Shown: positions 1-10,848 of the stretch, piece by piece
Position numbering within the stretch: position 1 is the stretch's first letter
Layout of the letters: each line of letters begins with the position of its first letter
Assembly: GCF_900143515.1 (NCBI RefSeq)
Contig: NZ_FSQT01000002.1
Coordinates: 2,915,501-2,979,500, forward strand
Direction: 5' to 3'
Origin: Micromonospora cremea
GTDB lineage: Bacteria; Actinomycetota; Actinomycetes; Mycobacteriales; Micromonosporaceae
DNA length: 64,000 bases
Notes under the pieces: model-generated
Seen by the model: the letters and a program-made list of their open reading frames with translations, nothing else
What the model was told of the DNA's origin: nothing
Databases searched by the model: none
Program-made: the position numbers and the translations under genes

Positions 1-839
1 TCCGCGCCGACGGTTTCGTTGACCATCACCAGGTACTTGATCGCGTCCTTGGTGGTCTTGATGCCGCCGGCCGGCTTCACGCCGACCTGTCGCCCGGTGG
101 CGGCCCGGAAGTCGCGGACCGCCTCCAGCATCACCAGGCTCACCGGCAGTGTCGCGGCGATCGGGACCTTGCCGGTGGAGGTCTTGATGAAGTCGCCGCC
201 GGCCAGCATGGCCAGCCAGGAGGCCCGGCGCACGTTGTCGTAGGTGGCCAGCTCGCCGGTCTCCAGGATCACCTTGAGGTGGGCGTCCCCGGCGGCTTCC
301 TTGGTGGCCACGATCTCGTCGTAGACCTCCTTGTAACGGCCGGCCAGGAACGCGCCCCGGTTGATCACCATGTCGATCTCGTCGGCGCCGGCCGCGACGG
401 CGGCCCGGGTGTCGGCGAGCTTGATCTCCAGCGGCGCCTGGCCCGACGGGAAGGCGGTCGCCACGCTCGCCAGGTGTACGCCGCTGCCGCGCAGCACCTC
501 CGCCACGTACGGGACCATCGCGGGGTAGACGCAGACGGCGCCGACATGCGGGCAGGACGGGTCGGCCGGGTCCGGGCGGACCGCCTTCGCGGCCAGCGCA
601 CGTACCTTGCCCGGGGTGTCCGCCCCTTCAAGGGTGGTCAGGTCCACCATCCGGATCGCCAGGTCGATCGCCTGCGCCTTGGCGGTGGTCTTGATGGAGC
701 GGGTGCCGAGCTGCGCCGCCCGCTGCTCCGCGCCGACCTGGTCCACGCCGGGCAGGCCGTGCAGGAAGGTCCGCAGAGCGGTCTCGGATCGTCCCAGCTC
801 GGAGAGCTCCGACCGGGCCGACGTCGTTGTCGCCGTCAT
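1..839 (-). CDS. deoC: Deoxyribose-phosphate aldolase (3' end cut off by window edge)
   Basis: Class I aldolase that cleaves 2-deoxyribose-5-phosphate to glyceraldehyde-3-phosphate and acetaldehyde in cytosolic deoxynucleoside salvage. About 279 codons are visible from the ATG at 839 and the gene runs off the left edge, so only the last residues are missing. The TIM-barrel core is clear: GADEIDMVINRGAF, LKVILETGEL, GGDFIKTSTGK with the Schiff-base lysine near residue 219, and GVKPAGGIKT with the second active-site lysine near residue 255. The N-terminal extension before the barrel is typical of actinobacterial DeoC. It is divergent from upp at 976, so two nucleobase/deoxynucleoside salvage genes share an intergenic region. 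No operator is obvious between them. Confidence 0.95.
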   Translation of the reverse strand, partial: MTATTTSARSELSELGRSETALRTFLHGLPGVDQVGAEQRAAQLGTRSIKTTAKAQAIDLAIRMVDLTTLEGADTPGKVRALAAKAVRPDPADPSCPHVGAVCVYPAMVPYVAEVLRGSGVHLASVATAFPSGQAPLEIKLADTRAAVAAGADEIDMVINRGAFLAGRYKEVYDEIVATKEAAGDAHLKVILETGELATYDNVRRASWLAMLAGGDFIKTSTGKVPIAATLPVSLVMLEAVRDFRAATGRQVGVKPAGGIKTTKDAIKYLVMVNETVGA

Positions 840-975
840 GCGCTGAAGTCTACGCGCCGGAACGGTGCGTGATCTTGCTCACGTGGTCCCGCTGGGGCGG
901 GTCCGGCGTGAGCGGCGTCGCTGGTCCGACCGCACCCGCACCACCCCGCGGGACGGACCGGTAGGTTGAGCGATC

Positions 976-1608
976 GTGGATGTACACGTCATTGACCACC
1001 CGCTGGCACAGTCACGGCTGACCGCCATGCGGGACGCGCGCACCGATTCCTCGACGTTCCGGGCGGCGCTGCACGAACTGACCACCATGTTGGTGTACGA
1101 GGCGGCACGCTCCTTCCCCGTCGAGCGGTACCCGGTGCAGACGCCGGTCACCGGCACCGTCGGCACCCGGCTGGCCAACCCGCCGCTGCTGGTGCCGGTG
1201 CTGCGGGCCGGCCTCGGCATGGCGGACGCCGCGCTCGGCCTGCTGCCCGAGTCCTCGATGGGCTTCGTCGGCCTGGCCCGGGACGAGGAGACGTACGAGC
1301 CGCGCGCGTACATGGAGTCGCTGCCCCGGGATCTGGCCGGCAAGCCGGTGCTGGTGCTCGACCCGATGCTGGCCACCGGTGGTTCGCTGGAGCACTCCTG
1401 CCGGCTGCTGGCCGACCGGGGCTGCACCGACATCACCGTGCTCTGCGTGCTCGCCGCGCCGGTCGGCATCGAGCGGCTGGAACGCTCCGGTCTGCCGTTG
1501 CGCCTGGTCACGGCTTCGATCGACGAGGGGCTCAACGACCGGATGTTCATCGTCCCCGGGCTCGGCGACGCCGGCGACCGCCAGTTCGGCGGCATGCCCC
1601 GGTTCTGA
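976..1608 (+). CDS. upp: Uracil phosphoribosyltransferase
   Basis: Converts uracil plus PRPP to UMP in pyrimidine salvage. The 210-residue protein has the normal family length. The PRPP-binding loop [13 protein letters not shown] lies at residues 125-137, and the C-terminal uracil-binding segment is [16 protein letters not shown]. The GTG at 976 is chosen because the conserved N-terminus begins here and a -10-like TAGGTT (962-967) sits 8 nt upstream, suggesting a leaderless transcript. It is divergent from deoC. Gene context resembles the upp/pmmB region of mycobacteria. Confidence 0.95.
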   Translation: MDVHVIDHPLAQSRLTAMRDARTDSSTFRAALHELTTMLVYEAARSFPVERYPVQTPVTGTVGTRLANPPLLVPVLRAGLGMADAALGLLPESSMGFVGLARDEETYEPRAYMESLPRDLAGKPVLVLDPMLATGGSLEHSCRLLADRGCTDITVLCVLAAPVGIERLERSGLPLRLVTASIDEGLNDRMFIVPGLGDAGDRQFGGMPRF

Positions 1609-1682
1609 CTCTTTACCCCGGTCGGTGCCGGGTCCGGCGGGTCCGCACACGGTGGTGCGCGGACCCGCTACCGTCTCCGGCC

Positions 1683-2360
1683 ATGACTGGTGTTGCGCTC
1701 GCCGAGGAGCTTCTCCTCCTCGCCTACGACGACACGACCGGCAAGGCGACCATGCCGCGGATCAGCCTGGACCTCGGTATGGCCGCCGCGGTGCTGGTCG
1801 AGCTGGCCCTGGCCGGCCGGATCGCGTACGCCGACGGTTCCCTGACGGTGGTCGACCCGACACCCACCGGCGAGCCGGTCACCGACGAGGTGCTCGGCCG
1901 GATCGCCGCGGACACCCCGCACACCCCGGCCTCGTGGGTGCAGCGGCTGCGGCACGGCCTGCGCGACCGGATCCTCGGTGACCTGTGCCAGCAGGGTGTG
2001 GTCCGGGACATCGACGAGACCGAACTGGGCTTCATCCACGTGCACCGTTACCCGGTGGTGAACACCTCGGTGGAGGCGGACACCCGGCAGCGGCTGGCCG
2101 AGGCGCTGACCGGCGCGGCGGCGCCGGACGAGCGGACCGCCGCGTTGGCCACCCTCGTCGTGGTGCTGCGGATGGAATCCGCGCTCGGTATGAGCGGCGA
2201 TGCCGCCGCCGACGCCCGCCGCCGGCTCGAGGAGATCGCCACCGGCGCCGGGTTCTCCGGCGAGGTGAGCATCGACGACTCGGTGGTCCGCCCCTCCGTC
2301 GGGCTGGTCGTCGCCGCCCTGGCGAAGGCCGTCGACCAGGCTCTCGGAAAACGCCACTGA
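1683..2360 (+). CDS. GPP34 (GOLPH3-like) family phosphoprotein
   Basis: 225-residue soluble, mostly helical protein that opens with LAEELLLLAYDDTTGK, the signature of the GPP34 domain. That fold binds phosphatidylinositol-4-phosphate in eukaryotic GOLPH3. Actinomycetes carry several such proteins, and their bacterial function is not established. No signal peptide or membrane helix is seen. The ATG at 1683 follows a TACCGT -10-like box (1669-1674) by 8 nt, consistent with leaderless transcription. It is convergent with the phosphosugar mutase, with a shared hairpin between their stops. The family assignment is firm; a cellular role is not inferred. Confidence 0.85.
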   Translation: MTGVALAEELLLLAYDDTTGKATMPRISLDLGMAAAVLVELALAGRIAYADGSLTVVDPTPTGEPVTDEVLGRIAADTPHTPASWVQRLRHGLRDRILGDLCQQGVVRDIDETELGFIHVHRYPVVNTSVEADTRQRLAEALTGAAAPDERTAALATLVVVLRMESALGMSGDAAADARRRLEEIATGAGFSGEVSIDDSVVRPSVGLVVAALAKAVDQALGKRH

Positions 2361-2367
2361 CCTGTTG

Positions 2368-2413
2368 GGAAGGGCCCCCTCCCATCCACCAGGGGGTGAT
2401 AAGGGGCCCTTCC
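2368..2413. terminator. Bidirectional hairpin between GPP34 gene and phosphosugar mutase
   Basis: GGAAGGGCCCC at 2368-2378 pairs perfectly with GGGGCCCTTCC at 2403-2413 (11 bp, 24-nt loop). It lies between two convergent stop codons, as expected for a shared intrinsic terminator; no clear U-tract follows, as is usual in high-GC actinomycetes. The same GAAGGGGCCC-type core recurs at 28155-28168 and in a degenerate form at 47075-47120. Confidence 0.7.
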
Positions 2414-2418
2414 TCGCA

Positions 2419-4137
2419 CTACAGGCCGAGGGCGGCGGCGATCTCGGTGCGGAGCTGCGCGATCGCCGCGGCGGCGCGGGCTCGCGCGGCGGCGACATCA
2501 CCGTCGGACACCGGCTCGACCACCTCCAGGTACGCCTTGAGCTTCGGCTCGGTCCCGGACGGGCGGATCACCACCCGGGCGGTCCCGGTGCGCAGGATCA
2601 CCACGTCCGCCTCGGGGAGCAGGTCCTGGGTGCTGTCGACCGGGTGCCCGAGCAGCGTGGTCGGGGTGGCCGCCCGGATCCGGGCCATCGCGTCGGCGAT
2701 CTCCCGCAGGTCGTCCACCCGGACGGAGAGCTGGTCGGTGTGGTGCACGCCGAACTCGGCGGCCAGCTCGTCCAGCCGGTCCGTCAGCGTGCGGCCCTGC
2801 GCCTTGAGGCCGGCGGCCAGCTCGGCCACGGTCAGCGCGGCGGTGATGCCGTCCTTGTCCCGGACGTGGTCCGGGTCGACGCAGTAGCCGAGCGCCTCCT
2901 CGTACCCGTAGACCAGCGGCGCGCTCCCGCCGCCCGCCCGGACGATCCACTTGAAGCCGGTCAGCGTCTCGTCGTAGGCCAGGCCACGCGCCGCGCACAT
3001 CGCCCGCAGCAGTGACGACGAGACGATGGTGGTGGCGTAGAGCCCGGTCACCCCGCGGCGCATCAGGTGGTCGGCCAGCAGCGCGCCCACCTCGTCGCCG
3101 CGCAGCATCCGCCAGGTCTGCCGGTCATCGCTCGCGGCTGCGGGGCTCGCCGGCTCACTCCTCGCACTCGGAGCACCGGTCCGGACCACGACCGCGCAGC
3201 GGTCCGCGTCCGGGTCGTTGGCGATGGCGAGGTCCGCGCCGGTGGAGTCGGCCAGCGCGATCAGCAGGTCCACCGCGCCCGGCTCCTCCGGGTTGGGGAA
3301 CGACACGGTGGGGAACGCCGGGTCCGGCTCGGCCTGCTCGGGCACCACCCCGGGCACCGGGAAGCCGGCCCGGGCGAAGGCGGCGGTGAGCACCGCGGCA
3401 CCGACCCCGTGCAGCGGGGTGTACGCCACCGTCAGGTCCCGCGGCCCGTCCGGCGCGATCACGGCGGTGGCCCGCTCGACGTACGAGGCGACCAGGTCGT
3501 CACCCAGCACCTCACCGGCCCGGCCCAGCGGCACCTCAGTCAGCGGGCCGACCGCCCGGATGGCGGCCTCGATGCCGGCGTCGGCCGGCGGCACGATCTG
3601 CGCTCCGGCGCCCAGCTCCCCGCCCAGCTCCGCACCGAGGTAGACCTTGTAACCGTTGTCCTGTGGCGGGTTGTGGCTGGCCGTGACCATCACTCCGGCC
3701 ACCGCGCCGAGCTTGCGCACCGCGTACGCCAGCACCGGGGTGGGCAGCGGGCGGGGCAGCAGCAACGCCGGCCGCCCGGCCCCGGTGGCCACCTGGGCGG
3801 TCCGCTCGGCGAACTGGCGGGAGCCGTGCCGGGCGTCGTACCCGATCACCAGCGGGCCGGTGCCGCCCTGGGCGGCGAGCCAGCCGACCAGGCCGGCGGC
3901 GGCTTGGGTGACCACGGCGAGGTTCATTCCGTTCGGGCCGGCGCGCAGCGGGCCGCGCAGGCCCGCGGTGCCGAAGGTCAGCGGCCCGGCGAACCGGTCG
4001 GCCAGCTCCGGGGCGCTCGTCGGCAGCCTGTCCAACATCGCCGTCAGCTCGTCCCGGCTGGCCGGGTCGGGATCGTCGGCGAGCCAGCGCCGGGCTTGCT
4101 CGCGAATGTCGTCGATGTCAGTGGTGTCCGCCGCCAT
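2419..4137 (-). CDS. Phosphosugar mutase (phosphomannomutase/phosphoglucomutase family)
   Basis: Alpha-D-phosphohexomutase of 572 residues, interconverting hexose-1- and hexose-6-phosphates. The active-site phosphoserine loop is TASHNPPQDNGYKVYL, the metal-binding loop is NDPDADRCAV, and the C-terminal phosphate-binding loop is RPSGTEPKLKAYL, so all four domains are represented. The ATG at 4137 is chosen because the protein then starts MAADTTDIDDIREQA, matching family N-termini; sequence further upstream belongs to the kinase gene in another frame. Gene order matches pmmB next to upp in mycobacteria. Whether mannose- or glucose-phosphate is preferred cannot be read from sequence. About 20 residues near residue 320 (GAPSARSEPASPAAASDDRQ) look like a low-complexity insertion. 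Confidence 0.9.
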   Translation of the reverse strand: MAADTTDIDDIREQARRWLADDPDPASRDELTAMLDRLPTSAPELADRFAGPLTFGTAGLRGPLRAGPNGMNLAVVTQAAAGLVGWLAAQGGTGPLVIGYDARHGSRQFAERTAQVATGAGRPALLLPRPLPTPVLAYAVRKLGAVAGVMVTASHNPPQDNGYKVYLGAELGGELGAGAQIVPPADAGIEAAIRAVGPLTEVPLGRAGEVLGDDLVASYVERATAVIAPDGPRDLTVAYTPLHGVGAAVLTAAFARAGFPVPGVVPEQAEPDPAFPTVSFPNPEEPGAVDLLIALADSTGADLAIANDPDADRCAVVVRTGAPSARSEPASPAAASDDRQTWRMLRGDEVGALLADHLMRRGVTGLYATTIVSSSLLRAMCAARGLAYDETLTGFKWIVRAGGGSAPLVYGYEEALGYCVDPDHVRDKDGITAALTVAELAAGLKAQGRTLTDRLDELAAEFGVHHTDQLSVRVDDLREIADAMARIRAATPTTLLGHPVDSTQDLLPEADVVILRTGTARVVIRPSGTEPKLKAYLEVVEPVSDGDVAAARARAAAAIAQLRTEIAAALGL

Positions 4138-4184
4138 GCCCCTTGATAGCACGGCGGCGATCACCGCTGTCGGTTCCCTCCGGC

Positions 4185-6284
4185 TCAGCCGTTTCCGGTG
4201 AGCTGGAACGTCCGCACCATCTCGTCGAAGATCGGCTTGCTCTCGGCGAACTTGACCTCGTTCGAGGAGAGGTAGAACGAGTAGACCTTGCCCTCGCTGA
4301 CCACGCCGCGCCAGATGCCGTGCCGCTGCGTGTCGCCCTCGCCGCAGGTGTACTCGAACTCGGCGGCCGGCTTGCCGGCCAGGTCCTTCTCGGCCATCGC
4401 GACCCGGTTGTACGGCTTGGGGCACGACTTCGCCTTCTTGAGACCGCCCTCGGCGATCTCGGCCCAGCGCATCGAGGTCGTGCTGAACTTCTCGGTGAGG
4501 ACGCGCACCTTCCGGCCGCTGTCCTCCGGGTCGACATAGTCGAAGTAGAGCCCGCCGGTGGCCTTCGTCCAGCCCTTCGGCACCATGACCTGGATGCCGC
4601 GGGCGGAGTGCTCCTGCATCTCCAGGTCGGCGCCGGCCGGAGCGGACGCGCTCGGCTGCGCCTGCGTGCCGGTCGGAGCCGGATCGTCGCCCCCGCTGAA
4701 CAGCGCGACCGAGCCGAGCAGCAGCACCAGGGCCAGGCCGCCGGCCGCGGCCAGCTGCACCTTGCGCGGCCAGCTCCTGACCGTGGTGACCAGCTGGCCA
4801 CCGGTGGCGCGGACCTTGTCCAGAGCGCCGCCGCCGCCCGACGGCGCGGGCGTGGCCCAGGGCTGGCCGGTGCCCGGCACCGACCACTGGTTGCCGCCGC
4901 CGTACGTGCCGCCGATGCGCTGGGTGGCCTCCGGCGCGCCGCCGTAGCCGCCCTGCTGGGCGGCGTTGGGCCGGCTGCCGTAGCTGACCCGCTGGGTGGC
5001 GTCCGGGTGCCCGCCGGCGTCCACCCGCTGGGTGGCGTCCGCGGTGCCGCCGTAGGTGCGCCCGGCGCCCGGTCGGCCGGGAACGGGCATCGCGCCGGTG
5101 GGCGTGTGCAGTGGGCCGGCCAGCGCGTCGGCGCTGGTCTCGTCGAGCCCCGTGGCGCCGGCCGCGTTGGCGGGCTGCGGGCGTTCGCCCCGGCGCAGCG
5201 ACGCCAGGCGGTCGGTCAGGGACTCGCCCGGGGCAAGCATCGCCGGGCCGCCGATCTGGCTGTCCGGCTTCGGCTCTGGCCGGGCCGGTGGGGCGACGGG
5301 CGCCGGGCGCTGCTGCACCGGAACCACGGCGTACGGGTCGGTCACCGAGTGCACGGCGGTGGCGGTGCTGCCCAGCGGGCCGGCGAGCAGCTCGCGCAGC
5401 ATGGCCCGGGAGGTGTGCACGTCCAGCCGGCGGGCCGGGTCCTTCTCCAGCAGGCCCATCAGCACCCGGGTCAGGGGGCCACTGCGCTGGGGCGGGGCGG
5501 GCGGGTCCTCGACCACGGCGTGCATGGTCTCGATCGGGTCACCCTTGTCGAACGGTGGTCGCCCCTCGACCGCTGTGTAGAGCGTCACACCCAGCGAGAA
5601 CAGGTCGCTCGGCGGGCCGAACTCCTGGCCCATGGCCCGCTCGGGCGAGATGAAGTGCGGCGAGCCGAGCACCATGCCGGGGGTGGTGAGCTGCACGTCG
5701 GTGGGCATCCGGGCGACGCCGAAGTCGGTCAGCACGCAGCGCCCGTCGGTGCAGATCAGCACGTTGGCCGGTTTGACGTCACGGTGCAGCACGCCGATCG
5801 CGTGCGCGACCTCCAGCGCGCCGAGCAGCGCGATGCCGATCTTGGCGACCGCGCGGGGCGCGACCGGCCCGTCCTCGATCACCATGTCGGCGAGGCTGCG
5901 GGCGTCCAGCAACTCCATCACGATCCAGGGCCGACCGGCCTCGGTGACCACGTCGTACACCTGCACGACCGCGGGGTGCTGGATGGCGGCGGCGGCGCGC
6001 GCCTCACGCAGCGTGCGCTCGTACATGGCGTCGCGGTCGCTGGGGGCCAGCCCCGGGGGCAGGACGACCTCCTTCACCGCCACGTCGCGGCGCAGCAGTG
6101 TGTCTGTGGCGCGCCACACCGTACCCATGCCGCCGTTGCCCACCGAGGACCGCAGCGAGTACCGGCCACCAATGGTGGTGCCGGGCGCCGCACGTCCGTT
6201 GGCGGGACTTACCTGTCCGCCGCTCCACGTCGGGATCTGAGTCACAGAAAAGCCACCGGGGGAAATCGAGGGGGGCTGGGACAC
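4185..6284 (-). CDS. Receptor-type serine/threonine protein kinase (PknB-like)
   Basis: 699-residue membrane kinase. The kinase domain covers about residues 40-300: GNGGMG glycine loop, catalytic Lys71, HRD at 167-169, DFG at 187-189, and the SPHFISPE activation segment. A juxtamembrane linker of about 200 residues is rich in Pro, Gly and Ala and contains three ATQR(V/I) repeats (about 418-456). One membrane helix (about 510-530) leads to an extracellular domain of about 165 residues with two cysteines and no PASTA repeats. The GTG start at 6284 is preceded by a G-rich Shine-Dalgarno. The architecture and outer domain resemble the kinase at 37596-39596. The ligand is unknown; the repeats may be autophosphorylation or FHA-docking sites (inference). 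Confidence 0.93.
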   Translation of the reverse strand: MSQPPSISPGGFSVTQIPTWSGGQVSPANGRAAPGTTIGGRYSLRSSVGNGGMGTVWRATDTLLRRDVAVKEVVLPPGLAPSDRDAMYERTLREARAAAAIQHPAVVQVYDVVTEAGRPWIVMELLDARSLADMVIEDGPVAPRAVAKIGIALLGALEVAHAIGVLHRDVKPANVLICTDGRCVLTDFGVARMPTDVQLTTPGMVLGSPHFISPERAMGQEFGPPSDLFSLGVTLYTAVEGRPPFDKGDPIETMHAVVEDPPAPPQRSGPLTRVLMGLLEKDPARRLDVHTSRAMLRELLAGPLGSTATAVHSVTDPYAVVPVQQRPAPVAPPARPEPKPDSQIGGPAMLAPGESLTDRLASLRRGERPQPANAAGATGLDETSADALAGPLHTPTGAMPVPGRPGAGRTYGGTADATQRVDAGGHPDATQRVSYGSRPNAAQQGGYGGAPEATQRIGGTYGGGNQWSVPGTGQPWATPAPSGGGGALDKVRATGGQLVTTVRSWPRKVQLAAAGGLALVLLLGSVALFSGGDDPAPTGTQAQPSASAPAGADLEMQEHSARGIQVMVPKGWTKATGGLYFDYVDPEDSGRKVRVLTEKFSTTSMRWAEIAEGGLKKAKSCPKPYNRVAMAEKDLAGKPAAEFEYTCGEGDTQRHGIWRGVVSEGKVYSFYLSSNEVKFAESKPIFDEMVRTFQLTGNG

Positions 6285-6348
6285 AACCCCCCTATCTTGC
6301 TGGTTCCGACGCCCGATGCGAAAGCCGACGCGACGGACGTTTATCGAA

Positions 6349-6386
6349 GTCGACAGAACGTGCCCTGTCGTTCACCTCCTGTCGAC
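6349..6386. promoter_or_regulatory. Inverted repeat in divergent kinase/mutase intergenic region
   Basis: GTCGACAG (6349-6356) and CTGTCGAC (6379-6386) are exact inverted copies 22 nt apart, between the kinase and acyl-CoA mutase starts. The spacing could suit a dimeric regulator or an RNA hairpin. No matching regulator is known. Confidence 0.3.
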
Positions 6387-6451
6387 CGGTCGGGACGCAC
6401 TGTGCGGTATCCCTCACCCGACGACACGCCCAGGCGTCCTACCATCCGGGG

Positions 6452-8035
<1,584 letters not shown>

Positions 8036-8577
8036 TCGGCCGACCGGCCGTTCTCCCAGGTCAAGGCGGGTTTGTTCGGCCCGGGCAGAGCTACAGTCGG
8101 AAGCGGATCCTCCACCGGCCGGGCCGAGGCGGCGTGGCCCCCGACGGCGTCCGGGGTGTGTCCACCGGGTTTGGGGGTACCCCGCCCGGGTGAACGGGGA
8201 CGCACACCCTGTGCGGTCATCGCTGACGAGCGCGTGTGAGCGTCTTTTCCGGCTCGTTGCGGAGCGTGGTCGGCTTATTGTCGGAGTGTCAGTTCATCAG
8301 CCCGACTAATGCGACAATTCGCAACGTGGGCCGCGAGTGGCGCCGATTTCGTGACCACCGAGATCGGTTACGCGTTGTAGGAGGTGAGGGGCAGATGACG
8401 GCGTCCGACCGTGATCTACCTGCTGTCCCACGCATCTCCGAGCGCCCTCAGCAGGGCATACGTGACGCTGTGCGGTCTGATCATCACCGTAACGAGGTTG
8501 CGCAGCGTCACCGCCGGAGGTCTAGGCTGTCTGCTGTCCCCGATGATCCATCCATCTCTAGTGATCGAGAATTCGAC
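8036..8577. other. 542-bp gap upstream of M20 amidohydrolase
   Basis: No convincing independent gene. It is markedly less GC-biased than its flanks. A strong Shine-Dalgarno (TAGGAGGTGAGG, 8380-8391) precedes an ATG at 8395 that is in frame with the downstream amidohydrolase, but the 61 codons from there to 8578 use many A/T third positions, unlike the gene itself. This may be a long 5' leader or an extended N-terminus. Confidence 0.4.
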
Positions 8578-9837
8578 GTGACGAGTGCGTTGACGCTGCC
8601 CACCGGCAGCCAGCTGGCGTCGTCCTGGCCGGAGCTGCCGCCCGGGTCCCAGCCCCTGCCCCGCGACCTGGACCACCTCCTCGCACTCCGGGTACCCGGG
8701 CTGATCGCCACCCGCCGTCACATCCACTCGCACCCCGAGCTCTCCGGCACCGAGTTCGAGACGGCCGCCCTGATCGCCCGGGAGCTCTCCCTGGCCGGGT
8801 TGAGTCCGCGCCTGCTGCCCAAGGGCAACGGCGTGATCTGCGACGTCAACGGCCGTCCGGACGGCCCGGTCGTCGCGCTGCGCGCCGACATCGACGCCCT
8901 GCCGCTGGACGACCCCAAGGACGTGCCCTACCGGTCCACGGTGCAGGGCGTCTGCCACGCCTGCGGGCACGACGTGCACACCTCGATCCTGCTCGGCGTC
9001 GGCATGCTGCTGGCCCAGCTCGCCGACCTCGGCGAGCTCGACGGCCGGGTCCGACTCATCTTCCAGCCGGCCGAGGAGATCCTGCCCTGCGGCTCCCTGG
9101 AGGTCATCGAGGCCGGCGGCCTGGACGACGTGGTGCAGATCTTCGCGCTGCACTGCGACCCGAACCTGCCGGTGGGTCAGGTCGGCCTGCGGGTCGGCCC
9201 GATCACCGCGGCAGCCGACAACGTCACCGTCCGGCTCAGCGGCCCGGGCGGCCACACCGCCCGCCCGCACCTCACCGTCGACCTCGTCGACGCGCTCGGC
9301 CGGCTGATCACCGAGGTGCCCGCCCTGGTCAGCCGCCGGGTGCCGGCCAACAGCGGGCTGCTGCTGGTCTTCGGCCACGCCTCGGCCGGCACCCGCTACA
9401 ACGTCATCCCCTCCGAGGCGTCCGCCTCCGGCACCCTGCGGGTGATGGATCGCGACACCTGGGAACAGGCTCCCAAGATCGTGGCTCAGGTCGTCCGGGA
9501 CGTGATCGCGCCGACCGGCGCGACGGTCGACCTGGAATACCTGCGCGGCCGGCCGCCGGTGTGCAACGACGCGCGGGCCATCCAGGTGCTGACCGCCGCC
9601 ACCGCCGCCGCGCTCGGCCCGGACGGGATCGCCGAGACCCCGCAGAGCATGGGCGGCGAGGACTTCTCCTGGTACCTGGAGTACGTCCCCGGCGCCCTCG
9701 CCCGGCTCGGCGTGGGCCGTTTCGGCCCCAACGTCGACCTGCACCGCGCGTCCTTCGACGTGGACGAGGGGGCCATCCCGGCCGGCGTACGCGTCATGGT
9801 GCAGACCGCGCTGCGGGCACTGGCGGCGGTGCGCTGA
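8578..9837 (+). CDS. M20-family amidohydrolase/peptidase
   Basis: 419-residue metalloenzyme of the M20D (aminoacylase/IAA-amino acid hydrolase) type, hydrolysing N-acyl or amide bonds. Visible metal-binding motifs are RADIDALPL, CHACGHDVHTSILLG and FQPAEE, then SMGGEDFSWYL near the C-terminus; the lid domain includes SGPGGHTARPH. It is probably the counterpart of the AmiA1/AmiB1 amidohydrolases near lpdA in mycobacteria. The GTG at 8578 is preferred because coding bias begins there, but an in-frame ATG at 8395 with a strong Shine-Dalgarno would give 480 residues. Its 3' end overlaps the convergent DUF4349 gene by 44 nt. The natural substrate is unknown. Confidence 0.9.
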   Translation: MTSALTLPTGSQLASSWPELPPGSQPLPRDLDHLLALRVPGLIATRRHIHSHPELSGTEFETAALIARELSLAGLSPRLLPKGNGVICDVNGRPDGPVVALRADIDALPLDDPKDVPYRSTVQGVCHACGHDVHTSILLGVGMLLAQLADLGELDGRVRLIFQPAEEILPCGSLEVIEAGGLDDVVQIFALHCDPNLPVGQVGLRVGPITAAADNVTVRLSGPGGHTARPHLTVDLVDALGRLITEVPALVSRRVPANSGLLLVFGHASAGTRYNVIPSEASASGTLRVMDRDTWEQAPKIVAQVVRDVIAPTGATVDLEYLRGRPPVCNDARAIQVLTAATAAALGPDGIAETPQSMGGEDFSWYLEYVPGALARLGVGRFGPNVDLHRASFDVDEGAIPAGVRVMVQTALRALAAVR

Positions 9838-10735
9838 CCGGAGCGACCAGGGCCGGGGTCTTCTTCCGCCGGCGCAGCACCAGCAGCAGCACCGCCAGCG
9901 GTACGCCGAGCGCCACCAGCCAGGGCAGCAGCGCGCCCAGCACGGTGAGCAGGACGGTCAGCGAGACGACGAACGCCTTCCAGCCGCCCTTCAATCCGAC
10001 CAGGAAGCCGGTCTCGGTCTTCTCCTCGGCGGTCTTCGCCGCCGGCCCGGCCAGCGACACGGTGATCGTGGAGAGGGCGGTCAGGTCGGCCAGTCGCCGC
10101 TTCTTGGCCTCCAGCGACGCCAGGTCGGCCTCGCGGCGACCCAGCTCGTTCTCCAGCGACACCAGGTCGGTGATCGAGGTGGCTCGGGCGAGCAGCCGGC
10201 GGGCGCTGTCCACCCGGGCCCGCTGACTGGTGATCCGGGCTTCCAGGTCGATGGTCTCCTCGGTGGCGTCCTGGGTGCTGATTTCCCGGCTCTGCTGCTT
10301 GCCGAGCTTTGCAACCTCCTCCACCACGCCGGCGAACTTCGCTGCCGGCACCCGCAGCTGCAACTCCGCCACCGCGTCAGCCTCGGCGCTGCGCCGCTGA
10401 TCGCCGCCGATGAAGCCCCCCGCCCGGGTGACCGCGGCGGCGACCTCACGGGCAGCGGCATCCACATCGTCCACCTGCACCCGCATGGTTCCGTTGTAGA
10501 TGATGGCCCGCTGGTCGACCCGCAGGTCTGGAGCGCCGGCCCCGGCCGCCTCCGGTGCCCCGGCGGCGCTGTCCTTGTCCGCCCCGCCGTTGTTCGCCCC
10601 CGGCACCTCGGCCGCCGTGTCTGCCGCGTCCCGTGCCCCGCTGTCGCCGGCGCCGCACGCTGTCAACGCGAGCGCCGCCGCCAGTGCCGTTGCCGCCAGC
10701 AGTGCGCTGCGGCGCCGTCCCGTCCGTCCGTCCAT
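9794..10735 (-). CDS. DUF4349 membrane-anchored lipoprotein
   Basis: 313-residue envelope protein. A lipoprotein signal peptide (RRRSALLAATALAAALALTAC, lipobox cysteine near residue 28) is followed by an Ala/Gly linker, then a DUF4349 domain with IIYNGTMRVQVDDVDAA and a long coiled coil (about residues 150-235). A C-terminal hydrophobic helix and an RRRKK stop-transfer signal follow. The ATG at 10735 is chosen because a GGGAGCGGG Shine-Dalgarno precedes it and the signal peptide begins directly; an upstream in-frame start at 10825 would bury the signal. The C-terminal 14 codons overlap the convergent M20 gene. Function unknown. Confidence 0.85.
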   Translation of the reverse strand: MDGRTGRRRSALLAATALAAALALTACGAGDSGARDAADTAAEVPGANNGGADKDSAAGAPEAAGAGAPDLRVDQRAIIYNGTMRVQVDDVDAAAREVAAAVTRAGGFIGGDQRRSAEADAVAELQLRVPAAKFAGVVEEVAKLGKQQSREISTQDATEETIDLEARITSQRARVDSARRLLARATSITDLVSLENELGRREADLASLEAKKRRLADLTALSTITVSLAGPAAKTAEEKTETGFLVGLKGGWKAFVVSLTVLLTVLGALLPWLVALGVPLAVLLLVLRRRKKTPALVAPVSAPPPVPAARSAP

Positions 10736-10848
10736 CCCGCTCCCATCGTCGTCAGCCGGTGTGGCGATACCTCGGACGCGGCGCGCTCGTCGGCTGGTTC
10801 CGGCAGACTGCGCTGAGGACGTCACGATTCGATAATCGAGGAGTCACG

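Noticed and set aside
279..872. Long open frames antisense to deoC and to many other genes
   Set aside because: High-GC shadow frames: Arg/Gly/His-rich products with no domains, opposite well-supported genes.
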